Shown: positions 46,178-54,497 of the stretch, piece after piece
Layout: each line of letters starts with the position of its first letter
Position numbering within the stretch: position 1 is the first letter of the stretch
Source of the DNA: Pseudomonadota bacterium
GTDB taxonomy: Bacteria > Pseudomonadota > Gammaproteobacteria > Steroidobacterales > Steroidobacteraceae
Length of the DNA: 64,000 bases
Reading direction: 5' to 3'
NCBI GenBank assembly: GCA_018241445.1
Contig: JAFEDT010000008.1
Coordinates: 1-64,000 of the forward strand
Notes under the pieces: generated by a model
What the model was told of the DNA's origin: nothing
The model's database searches: none
Seen by the model: only the letters and a program-made list of their open reading frames with translations
Made by a program: the position numbers and the translations under genes

Positions 46178-47080
46178 TCAGGTCGCGGCGAGGCGGCTGC
46201 CGCGCGAGCGCACGGTGGCCTCCAGCCACCGGCGGACGCGGCGTGCGTCCGCGGTGCGCGTGCGCTTGCCGAAGGAATTCATCAACACGATGACCACGTT
46301 GCGCTCGTCGATCACCGTCTGCATCACCAGGCAGCGGCCCGCCTCGGAGATATAACCGGTCTTCTGCACCACGATGTCCCAGTCGGGCTTCGTGACCAGC
46401 GAGTCGGTGGTGCGAAAGCGCATCATCCGCCGGCCGACCCGCAGGGTGTAGTTGCCGTCGGTGGAATACTCGCGGATCAGGGGCACCCTGGCAGCGGCCT
46501 GCACCAGTTTCGCCAGGTCGGCCGGGCTCGCCACGTTCTCATCCGACAGGCCAGTCGGCTCCACGAAGTGCGCCGAGGTCATGCCCAGAGCGTGCGCCTT
46601 GGCGTTCATCGCCCGGACGCAGGCCGCGATGCCACCGGGGTAGTTGCGCCCCAGCGCGTGCGCCGCGCGGTTCTCGGAGGCCATCAGCGCCAGATGCAGC
46701 AGGTCGCCGCGGGTCAGTTGCACCCCGGGGGCCAGGCGCGAGCCGGCGCCCTTGCGGCCGAGATTGCGGTCCTCGGCAGTGATGGTCAGGTGTTCGTCGA
46801 GCGGCTGGCCGGCCTCGGTGACTACCAGCGCAGTCATCAGCTTGGTGATCGAGGCTATCGGCATCGCCACGTCGGCGTGCCGCGAATACAGCACGGAGGA
46901 ATGAGTCGTATCCAGCACCAGGGCCGCCATGGAATGCAGCGCGGGCTCCCCCACTCCGGCGCGGTTGCGGTACTGCAGGTGCGTCGGCATCAGGGCGCCC
47001 TCGTCCTGGGCGAACACGGGACCCGTGAACACCAATGCCGCGGTCATCGCCGCCATCACCATGCGTATGCCGGAGTTCAT
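46178..47080 (-). CDS. pbpG: D-alanyl-D-alanine endopeptidase, PBP7/PbpG type
   Basis: 300 residues with a signal peptide (MVMAAMTAALVFTGPVFAQ). Penicillin-binding motifs of the S11 family are SITK (IASITKLMTALV), SEN and KTG (VQKTGYISEAG). S11 endopeptidases cut D-Ala-mDAP cross-links in peptidoglycan. The ATG at 47080 is chosen from the signal peptide; the frame is open to 47143. Confidence 0.93.
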   Translation of the reverse strand: MNSGIRMVMAAMTAALVFTGPVFAQDEGALMPTHLQYRNRAGVGEPALHSMAALVLDTTHSSVLYSRHADVAMPIASITKLMTALVVTEAGQPLDEHLTITAEDRNLGRKGAGSRLAPGVQLTRGDLLHLALMASENRAAHALGRNYPGGIAACVRAMNAKAHALGMTSAHFVEPTGLSDENVASPADLAKLVQAAARVPLIREYSTDGNYTLRVGRRMMRFRTTDSLVTKPDWDIVVQKTGYISEAGRCLVMQTVIDERNVVIVLMNSFGKRTRTADARRVRRWLEATVRSRGSRLAAT

Positions 47081-47429
47081 CGGTCCCGTTTGCCTTGTAC
47101 CAGCCTCGACGGACTGTATCAGAACATGTTTTATGTCATGCATTCGTGACGCACTCTTAAGTTTCCTTCGAGTTTCTGCCGGTTAGGTGCGGCAACTCGT
47201 CATAACCTGGCAAACACCGCGGGGCTCGCTGCCTGGCGCCCAGGGGTGGCGTGCACGCCTTCCCACTGGCGCGCAGACACCCGGGCGCGGCTCGCATCCG
47301 GGAACCCACGGCGCGTGCTGATCTGTGTTCCCCACCCGGCAGGTACCTCCAAGCTCCCCCCGGCCTACCCCTCTCCAGGGGGATGCCGACGGGCCCAGGA
47401 CCGGCGCAAGCTCTTGTTCTGGCAGTGCA

Positions 47430-47435
47430 TATAAT
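47430..47435 (+). promoter_or_regulatory. Candidate vegetative -10 box (TATAAT) of rpoH
   Basis: A perfect TATAAT in the rpoH leader, 83 bases before the start codon. No -35 hexamer of quality is visible 16-18 bases upstream, so it may be a weak or activator-dependent second promoter. Confidence 0.4.
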
Positions 47436-47448
47436 CCTGCCCAGGCAG

Positions 47449-47476
47449 GGAACTTCCGCTGTACTTAGCACTCGAA
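47449..47476 (+). promoter_or_regulatory. Sigma-E (RpoE)-like promoter of rpoH
   Basis: GGAACTT (47449-47455) matches the sigma-E -35 consensus exactly. After 16 bases TCGAA (47472-47476) fits the TCnAA-type -10. Transcription would start near 47483, 35 bases before rpoH. Sigma-E control of rpoH is known from E. coli promoter P3. The -10 overlaps the left arm of the CIRCE element. Confidence 0.55.
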
Positions 47477-47491
47477 GGTAGTGACTGCTAA
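47465..47491. promoter_or_regulatory. CIRCE operator (HrcA site) at rpoH
   Basis: TTAGCACTC, nine bases, then GACTGCTAA, against the consensus TTAGCACTC-N9-GAGTGCTAA: 17 of 18 consensus positions match. It spans the -10 and predicted start of the sigma-E-like promoter, where an HrcA repressor would block initiation. CIRCE is classically found before groESL and dnaK/hrcA genes, not rpoH. No hrcA gene is in the window. Confidence 0.8.
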
Positions 47492-47517
47492 AATCTCGCA
47501 ACCCAACGGGAGAATCC

Positions 47518-48387
<870 letters not shown>

Positions 48388-48513
48388 AGCCGCCCCCGCC
48401 CAGGCTGGGTTGCGCACATGACTTTCCCGCCTGCCGGCGGGCGGGCGGGAGTCCTGCGATCCGCGGCTACCCGGCTGACCTGCCGGCACTTGCACGCTGC
48501 CGCCCGGGCAGCG

Positions 48514-48519
48514 TAGCGT
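48514..48519 (+). promoter_or_regulatory. Candidate promoter of the DUF962 gene (TTGCAC / TAGCGT)
   Basis: TAGCGT ends 6 bases before the ATG at 48526, predicting a leaderless transcript. TTGCAC at 48490-48495 could serve as the -35 with an 18-base spacer. Confidence 0.4.
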
Positions 48520-48525
48520 GCACAC

Positions 48526-48993
48526 ATGCGCAGCGTCGGCGACTGGCTTGCGGAGTACGGCGAGAGTCACCGCAACCCCACCAACAAACTCCTGCACTGG
48601 ATCTGCGTACCCCTGATCGTGCTGTCGATCCTGGGGCTGCTGTGGACCCTGCCGCGCCCCGCCTTCCTCGCCGCTCTGCCCACCTGGCTCAACTGGGCCA
48701 GCATCGTTGCCGCCGCCGCACTGATCTATTACACACTGCTTTCACCGCGACTGACCCTGGGGGTTGCGGTCGCCTTCGTCGCCCTGCTGTGGCTGACGCT
48801 GCAGTTGAGTCACCTGCCGTGGCCCCTGTGGCAGACCTCGCTCGTGATCTTCGTGGCGGCCTGGATAGGCCAGTTCATCGGCCACGCGGTCGAGGGCCGG
48901 CGCCCGTCCTTCTTCAAGGACGTGCAGTTCCTGATGATCGGACCGCTCTGGCTAGTTGCGGCCCTCTACAGGGGCACGGCGTACCACAGGTAG
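48526..48993 (+). CDS. DUF962 (Mpo1-like) membrane protein
   Basis: 155 residues with four hydrophobic helices. Family motifs are HRNPTNKLLHWICVP, AAWIGQFIGHAVEGRRPSFF and KDVQFLMIGPLWLVAAL. The yeast homologue Mpo1 is an Fe-dependent dioxygenase in 2-hydroxy fatty acid alpha-oxidation, and the His residues seen here are those conserved in the family. The bacterial role is unproven. Inner membrane. Confidence 0.88.
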   Translation: MRSVGDWLAEYGESHRNPTNKLLHWICVPLIVLSILGLLWTLPRPAFLAALPTWLNWASIVAAAALIYYTLLSPRLTLGVAVAFVALLWLTLQLSHLPWPLWQTSLVIFVAAWIGQFIGHAVEGRRPSFFKDVQFLMIGPLWLVAALYRGTAYHR

Positions 48994-49103
48994 ACCCTCA
49001 GGCAGCCGCGGCGGCCTGGCAGGCTCGTTCACCGCGCATGGGTGGCGGGGGCGCCGTGTGTTACCCTTTTCCCAAAGAATAACCCCGCATTCCAAGAAGG
49101 ACG

Positions 49104-50903
49104 ATGACACCGCCAGCAGAGGTCTTCCTCAGCTATTCCCGCCATGATCAGGATCGGGTCCTGGAGCTCGCGGGAAAGCTGCGCGCGGTCGGCGTATCGC
49201 TGTGGATCGACCAGGGCGCCATCGATGCCGCGACACTTTGGAGCGAGCAGATCGTCAACGCGCTGGAGAGCGCCAAGGTACTGCTCCTCCTGGTGACGGA
49301 GGCGGCCGTTCACTCGGACAACGTCGCCAAAGAAGTGATGCTGGTCAGCGAGCGCAAGGGCCACATCCTGCCCGTGTATCTCGAGCCCACGGTGGTAACG
49401 CCCACGTTGAAATATCAACTGGCGGGTATCCAGCACGTCGAATACTTCCAGGGCGGCGACTCCGAGGCGAGCCTCAAGGCGATTCTGCGCTCGCTCGAGC
49501 GGCTCGGGGTCAAGCTGGCACCGCCGGAGCCCAAGGGACCGCCCCCCTCCACCGTCCGCGCCGAGGGTCGCACTGGAAAGCCGATCGCGCGGGACGCGCT
49601 GGCGGTTTTGCCGTTCGACAACATCAGTCCGGACCAGGAGACCGATTACTTCAGCAGCGGGTTGACTGAGGAACTGATCGCACGCCTTTCGGTCTTGAGC
49701 GAGATCGATCTCATCTCCCGGTGGGCATCGATGCAATTGAAGGACCGCAAGCAGGACATCCCCTCGATCGGCAGCGAGCTGGGCGCGCGCTACGTCGTAG
49801 GCGGCAGCGTGCGACGATTTCAGGACTCGGTGCGAATTACGGTGCAGCTCGTCGATGCCGGAACGAACCGGCAACTCTGGGGGAATACCTATAAGGGCAA
49901 GCTCGACGATATCTTCGATATCCAGGAGCAGGTCGCACAGCAGATCGTGGACGCATTGAAGCTCAAGCTGTCTTTCAAGGAAAAGATCTCGCTAACCAAA
50001 CGGCAGACGGTCAATGCACAGGCTTACGATCTGTACCTGAGGGGTCAAGACTATCTGTATCGATTTACCAAGCGGAATATTGAGCGAGCAATCCAGCTCT
50101 TCGAGAAAGCCATCGAGCTTGACCCACGTTATGCGGCCGCATATGCCGGCTGCTCCAATGCCTACGGTCAGCTGTACTGGCTTTTCGAGCGTAACCAGAA
50201 ATACCACGATCGCGCACAGGAGCTCAGCTTCAAGGCGCTGATGTACGACAACAACCTGGCTGAAGCCTACGCCGCGATGGGCATGTCTTACTTCATCGCC
50301 GGTAAGTTCGAGGAGGCCACCGCTTCTAACCGCAAGGCAATCGAGCTCGACCCGGAAGATGCCATCGCGTACTGGACGTTGGGACGGATCCATTTCACCA
50401 AGGGTGAATTCGAGCAGGCATATGATCTCTACCGGCGGGTTATCGAGCTGAATCCCGGGTTCCTGTCTGTCTACGCAGACTTGAAGATGACCTGCGAGCA
50501 CTTGGGGCGGCACGAAGGAGTGGAATCCGCGCGGAACACGCTACTCGAGCGCCTGCCGACCCACCTGCTGCAGAACCCCGATGACGCGCGAGCACACATC
50601 ATTCACGCGTTAATGCTGGCCGACACGAACAGGAAAGACGAAGCGCTCCCCGAGTGTACCCAGGCATTGGAGCTGAGCCCCGGCGATCCCCTGATGCTGT
50701 ACAACTGCGCGTGCCTCTATTCGCGGCTTGGCGAGGCCGATCGCGCACTGGTAGCGCTGCGACAGGCGATCACCGAGGGGTACGCGAATATCGAATGGGC
50801 CAAACAGGATCCAGACCTGAATCTGCTGCGTGACAATCCTGAGTTCCTGACTCTATTTGAAAATCTTGCCCGGAATCGGAACGCTCAGCCTGCAGTGGAC
50901 TGA
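49104..50903 (+). CDS. TIR domain - TolB-like domain - TPR protein
   Basis: 599 residues in three parts. Residues 5-135 form a TIR domain (VFLSYSRHDQDRVLELAGKL, LWIDQGAI, SAKVLLLLVTEAAVHSDNV) with E77 in VAKEVML at the position of the catalytic Glu of NADase TIRs. Residues about 160-285 resemble the TolB/FlgO-like module of CadC/adenylate-cyclase type regulators (LAVLPFDNISPDQETDYF, ELGARYVVGGSVRR, DIQEQVAQQIVDAL). Residues 305-585 are TPR repeats (AIQLFEKAIELDPRYAAAY, ASNRKAIELDPEDAIAYW). AAGGA precedes the ATG. The gene is less GC-rich than its neighbours, hinting at transfer. A signalling or defence NADase are both possible; nothing in the neighbourhood decides between them. Confidence 0.85.
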   Translation: MTPPAEVFLSYSRHDQDRVLELAGKLRAVGVSLWIDQGAIDAATLWSEQIVNALESAKVLLLLVTEAAVHSDNVAKEVMLVSERKGHILPVYLEPTVVTPTLKYQLAGIQHVEYFQGGDSEASLKAILRSLERLGVKLAPPEPKGPPPSTVRAEGRTGKPIARDALAVLPFDNISPDQETDYFSSGLTEELIARLSVLSEIDLISRWASMQLKDRKQDIPSIGSELGARYVVGGSVRRFQDSVRITVQLVDAGTNRQLWGNTYKGKLDDIFDIQEQVAQQIVDALKLKLSFKEKISLTKRQTVNAQAYDLYLRGQDYLYRFTKRNIERAIQLFEKAIELDPRYAAAYAGCSNAYGQLYWLFERNQKYHDRAQELSFKALMYDNNLAEAYAAMGMSYFIAGKFEEATASNRKAIELDPEDAIAYWTLGRIHFTKGEFEQAYDLYRRVIELNPGFLSVYADLKMTCEHLGRHEGVESARNTLLERLPTHLLQNPDDARAHIIHALMLADTNRKDEALPECTQALELSPGDPLMLYNCACLYSRLGEADRALVALRQAITEGYANIEWAKQDPDLNLLRDNPEFLTLFENLARNRNAQPAVD

Positions 50904-50951
50904 TCACGAGCACGACACGGCGCCGTTCGCTGCCACAGCGAGAACTACTGT

Positions 50952-52247
50952 CTATCCGGCACCGGCGGCTGCGCGAACCGCCGCGGTCACCTTCTCGTGC
51001 ACAGCGTGGTTCAGGGCGTCAGGGACCAGTTCCTCGCCCTGCGCCAGCGATGCAATGGCGCTTGCGGCGGCCATCAGCATGGCGTCGGTGAAGGCACGCG
51101 CGCGTGCCTCCAGCGCGCCCTTGAACAGGCCCGGAAAGGCCAGCACGTTGTTGATGCCCTTGCCGTCCGCCGCGAAGACGGCCCCGCGCTCGCGGGCAGC
51201 GTGGGGCTCGATCTCGGGATCGGGATTCGACAGCGCCAGGATCACCTGCCCGCTGCGCACCCACTCGGGACGGATCAGGCCCCTGACCCCGGTGGTCGCC
51301 ACCACGATATCGGCGCGCTCCATGAGCTGCTGCAGCGAGGCGCCCTCTCCGCCCAGTCCTTCCAGGCGGCGCACCGCGCCCGCGTCGCGGTCTGCCCCCA
51401 GCACACGCTTGACGCCGTAGGCCCGCAGCAGGCGCACGATCCCGGTCCCGGCGGCACCCAGCCCGATCTGGCCGACCACGCTGTGGCGCAGGTCGACACC
51501 GCTGTGGCGTGTGGCGCTGATCAGCGCGGCCAGGGTCACCACCGCCGTACCGTGCTGATCGTCGTGCAGCACGGGCCGATCGAGCCGCTCGCGCAGGCGG
51601 GTCTCGATCTCGAAACACTCCGGTGCGGCGAAGTCCTCGAGCTGGATGGCGCCGAAGCCGCCGGCAATGCCCGCTACCAGCTCGACCACCCGCTCCGGGG
51701 CCGTCTCGTTGATCAGGATAGGCACGCCGCTCAATCCCACCAGGTCGGAGAACAGCGCCGCCTTGCCCTCCATCACCGGCAGCCCCGCCAGTGCCCCGAT
51801 GTTGCCCAGGCCCAGCACCGCCGTGCCGTTGGTGACCACGGCCACCGTGCGGTCGAGTGCCGTGAAGTCGTGCGCCAGCTGCGGGTCCTTGCGGATGGCC
51901 AGGCACACCCGCGCGACTCCCGGGGTATAGACGTCGCGCAGCACCTGCTGGCTGTTGATCGCCAGCGTCGGCACCGTACGGATCTTGCCGCCGCGGTGCC
52001 GGTTGAAGACCCGGTCGGACTTGCCGACGAAACGCGCCGCCGGCAGGCCGTCGAGGCGCCCGTACAGCGAACGGTCGGCCTCCTCGTCCATCTCCAGGGT
52101 GATCTCCCACAGGGTGCGGTCCTGGTCGCGGCGCAGGGATGTCAGGTGCTCTATGGTCAGCCCGGCCTCGGCGATCACCTGCAGCACGCTCGCCAGGGCG
52201 CCCGGCCGGTGGACGGTCTCTACAATCAGGATCTCGGGTATCTTCAT
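50952..52247 (-). CDS. NAD(P)-dependent malic enzyme with N-terminal ACT domain
   Basis: 431 residues. Residues 1-80 form an ACT-type regulatory domain (ILIVETVHRPGALASVLQVI), probably binding an amino acid or other effector. The malic enzyme part has RDVYTPGVARVCLAI, VTNGTAVLGLGNIGALAG, VMEGKAALF, HDDQHGTAVVTLAALI and IGLGAAGTGIVRLL for the nucleotide, and ILALSNPDPEI. It oxidatively decarboxylates malate to pyruvate. The ACT-fused short form is found in several proteobacteria. Confidence 0.92.
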   Translation of the reverse strand: MKIPEILIVETVHRPGALASVLQVIAEAGLTIEHLTSLRRDQDRTLWEITLEMDEEADRSLYGRLDGLPAARFVGKSDRVFNRHRGGKIRTVPTLAINSQQVLRDVYTPGVARVCLAIRKDPQLAHDFTALDRTVAVVTNGTAVLGLGNIGALAGLPVMEGKAALFSDLVGLSGVPILINETAPERVVELVAGIAGGFGAIQLEDFAAPECFEIETRLRERLDRPVLHDDQHGTAVVTLAALISATRHSGVDLRHSVVGQIGLGAAGTGIVRLLRAYGVKRVLGADRDAGAVRRLEGLGGEGASLQQLMERADIVVATTGVRGLIRPEWVRSGQVILALSNPDPEIEPHAARERGAVFAADGKGINNVLAFPGLFKGALEARARAFTDAMLMAAASAIASLAQGEELVPDALNHAVHEKVTAAVRAAAGAG

Positions 52248-52341
52248 CGTGTGGCAATGATGACGGATGTCCCGCCGGGGGGATACCCGCTATGATTCGC
52301 GCCTCCCCGCCCATTCGCTTTAGACCTAAAGGAGATACCCC

Positions 52342-53535
52342 GTGACCCAGGCCGCAACCGCAGCTGCCGCACGCCGCACGCTGGACCCGATGGACCTGTA
52401 CGACGTGCGCGCCTCGCTGAGCGAGGAGGAGCGGCTGGTGCAGGATTCGGTGGCGCGCCTGGTCGACGGCGAGGTGTTGCCGATCATCCAGCGTTGCTTC
52501 GAGGAGCACCGCTTCCCGCGCGAGCTGATCCCGCAGCTGGGCGCGGCCGGACTGCTCGGCTCCTCCATCCACGGCTACGACTGCGCCGGACTGAACTCCG
52601 TCAGCTACGGACTGATCTGCCAGGAGCTGGAGCGCGGTGACTCCGGCATCCGCAGCTTCGTCTCGGTGCAGTCGTCGCTGTGCATGTACCCGATCTGGGC
52701 CTTCGGTTCCGAGGAGCAGAAGCGGAAGTACCTGCCGCGCATGGCGCGCGGCGAGCTGATCGGCTGCTTCGGCCTGACCGAGCCGCACGGCGGCTCCGAT
52801 CCCGCCAACATGAAGACCCACGCCCGCAAGCGCGGCGGCGACTGGGTGTTGAACGGCGCGAAGATGTGGATCACCAACGGCGCGATCGCCAACGTCGCGC
52901 TGGTGTGGGCCATGACACCCGAGGGCATCCGCGGCTTCCTGGTCGACAAGGGCACGCCCGGGTTCACGGCGCCGGAGATCCAGCATAAGTTCTCGCTGCG
53001 CGCCTCCATCACCTCCTCGCTGTTCCTGGACAACGTGGTGGTGCCCGACAGCCAGGTGCTGCCCGGTGTGGTCGGCCTGAAGGGCCCGCTCTCCTGCCTG
53101 ACCCAGGCGCGCTACGGCATCGCCTGGGGTGTCATCGGCGCCGCCCAGGCGTGTCTGCGGCAGCTCATCGACTACAGCGGCACCCGCGTGCTGTTCGGAC
53201 GCCCGCTGGCCGCCAACCAGGCCATCCAGATCCGCCTCGCCAACATGGCGCGCGGCATCACCGCCGCGCAGCTGGTGGCGCTGCAGCTCGGCAGGCTGAA
53301 GGAGGCCGGCACGATGCAGCCGGCGCAGGTGTCCCTGGCCAAGTGGAACAACTGCCGCATGGCGCTGGACGTGGCGCGCGACTGCCGCGACATGCTGGGC
53401 GGCGCCGGCATCAGCGCGGAGTTCGTGCCGATCCGCCACATGCTCAACCTGGAGAGCGTCATCACCTACGAGGGCACCGAGACCATCCACCAGCTCACGC
53501 TGGGGCGCGAGCTGACGGGGATCAACGCTTTCTAG
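52342..53535 (+). CDS. gcdH: Acyl-CoA dehydrogenase, glutaryl-CoA dehydrogenase type
   Basis: 397 residues. FAD and substrate motifs are GCFGLTEPHGGSDPANMKTH, KMWITNGAIANVALVW and LEGGAG-like DMLGGAGISAEF. The catalytic Glu lies in ITYEGTETIHQLTLGREL near the C-terminus, as in GcdH. GcdH oxidises and decarboxylates glutaryl-CoA to crotonyl-CoA in lysine and aromatic breakdown. The GTG start has AAAGGAGA at a good distance. No other glutarate genes adjoin it. Confidence 0.9.
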   Translation: MTQAATAAAARRTLDPMDLYDVRASLSEEERLVQDSVARLVDGEVLPIIQRCFEEHRFPRELIPQLGAAGLLGSSIHGYDCAGLNSVSYGLICQELERGDSGIRSFVSVQSSLCMYPIWAFGSEEQKRKYLPRMARGELIGCFGLTEPHGGSDPANMKTHARKRGGDWVLNGAKMWITNGAIANVALVWAMTPEGIRGFLVDKGTPGFTAPEIQHKFSLRASITSSLFLDNVVVPDSQVLPGVVGLKGPLSCLTQARYGIAWGVIGAAQACLRQLIDYSGTRVLFGRPLAANQAIQIRLANMARGITAAQLVALQLGRLKEAGTMQPAQVSLAKWNNCRMALDVARDCRDMLGGAGISAEFVPIRHMLNLESVITYEGTETIHQLTLGRELTGINAF

Positions 53536-53541
53536 GGCACC

Positions 53542-53631
53542 TCACACAACGCACAGCGACAGCAGTGCCAGTAACGCCAGCCAGTTGAACAGTTGCTGGC
53601 GCAACCGCGGGTGTGTGGACAACATTGTCAT
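53542..53631 (-). CDS. Putative 29-residue membrane peptide
   Basis: Begins MTMLSTHPRLRQ and ends in a single hydrophobic helix (LFNWLALLALLSLCVV). GGGAG lies 6 bases before the ATG. An in-frame ATG at 53652 would add 7 residues. Convergent to the acyl-CoA dehydrogenase gene, 6 bases away. Length is too small for certainty. It could be a small membrane protein or chance. Confidence 0.3.
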   Translation of the reverse strand: MTMLSTHPRLRQQLFNWLALLALLSLCVV

Positions 53632-53770
53632 GGCTGACTCCCGTGGCTTCATGGGGAGCCATTGCAGCAGCGCGGCCGGCACGCCGCGCTGACGACAATC
53701 GGGCGGCGCGCCGGCAGATCGTGGCGAATTATGGCGGCGCGGACGCCTTCCGCCCGCCGCGCGCAGCCTG

Positions 53771-53776
53771 TAGCCT
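53771..53776 (+). promoter_or_regulatory. Candidate -10 box (TAGCCT) of the pdsR-like gene
   Basis: TAGCCT lies 15 bases before the ATG at 53786, predicting a leader of about 3 bases. The only purine stretch (AAGG) is too close to the start to act as a ribosome binding site. Confidence 0.3.
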
Positions 53777-53785
53777 GTACAAGGC

Positions 53786-54475
53786 ATGAAACGCCTCATC
53801 GCGATCGTCGAAGACGAAGCCGCCATCCGTGACAACTATGCCGCCGCCTTCACCCGCGAGGGCTACGCGGTGCGTGCCTACGCCAACCGCCGCGAGGCGC
53901 TCGCGGCCTTCTCACAGCGGCTGCCCGACCTGGCGGTGATCGACATCTCGCTGCAGGACGAGCCCGAGGGCGGCTTCGAGCTGTGCCGCGAACTGCGTGC
54001 CCTCTCGGCACAACTGCCGATCATCTTCCTGACGGCGCGCGACAGCGAACTGGACGCGGTGTCGGGCCTGCGCCTCGGCGCGGACGACTTCCTGACCAAG
54101 GATCTGAGCCTGCCGCACCTGCTGGCGCGCGTGAACGCGCTGTTCCGCCGCATCGACGCGCTGCGTCACCCGCACACGCCGGAACAGATCCTGCGCCGCG
54201 GCGCGCTGACGCTCGACACCGAGCGCATTCAGGCGCAATGGAACGGGCAGGTGCTGCCACTGTCGCTCACGGAGTTGTGGATCGTGCACGCACTGGCGAA
54301 GCACCCCGGGCACGTGCGCAACCGCCAGCAGCTCATGGACGCGGCCAATGTCGTGCTCGACGACGACACCATCACCTCGCATGTGAAGCGCATCCGCCGC
54401 AAGTTCCAGGCGGTCGAACCGCGCTTCGACGCACTGCAGACCGTGTACGGCATGGGATATCGCTGGGTGGAGTGA
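53786..54475 (+). CDS. OmpR-family response regulator, dedicated-sortase (PdsR-like) type
   Basis: 229 residues. Receiver domain with E10-D11-E12 and phosphoacceptor in LAVIDISLQDEPEGG, where the extra residues before GG are typical of the proteobacterial dedicated sortase regulator. T and K follow (IFLTARD, FLTKDL). Winged helix with LSLTELWIVHALAKHPGH, DDDTITSHVKRIRRKF and VYGMGYRWVE. The cognate kinase gene begins 22 bases downstream. Neither a sortase nor PdsO is encoded in the window. Confidence 0.85.
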   Translation: MKRLIAIVEDEAAIRDNYAAAFTREGYAVRAYANRREALAAFSQRLPDLAVIDISLQDEPEGGFELCRELRALSAQLPIIFLTARDSELDAVSGLRLGADDFLTKDLSLPHLLARVNALFRRIDALRHPHTPEQILRRGALTLDTERIQAQWNGQVLPLSLTELWIVHALAKHPGHVRNRQQLMDAANVVLDDDTITSHVKRIRRKFQAVEPRFDALQTVYGMGYRWVE

Positions 54476-54497
54476 TCTGCCGCGGGAGGCGCTACCG

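Larger units (their letters stand above)
47081..47517. other. Gene-free stretch with the rpoH control region
   Basis: 437 bases without a convincing gene, between divergent PBP7 and rpoH. The right end holds a TATAAT box (47430-47435), a sigma-E-like promoter, a CIRCE element and the ribosome binding site of rpoH. The left end is A+T-rich (47119-47171) and probably contains the PBP7 promoter. The middle is GC-rich without recognisable signals. Confidence 0.65.

Noticed and set aside
48426..48441. Hairpin CCCGCC-TGCC-GGCGGG after rpoH as terminator
   Set aside because: The stem is only 6 bp and no T-run follows, so it was not listed as a terminator.
51019..53490. An 823-codon minus-strand frame
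   Set aside because: Shadow across the malic enzyme and the acyl-CoA dehydrogenase, whose own frames carry clear motifs.
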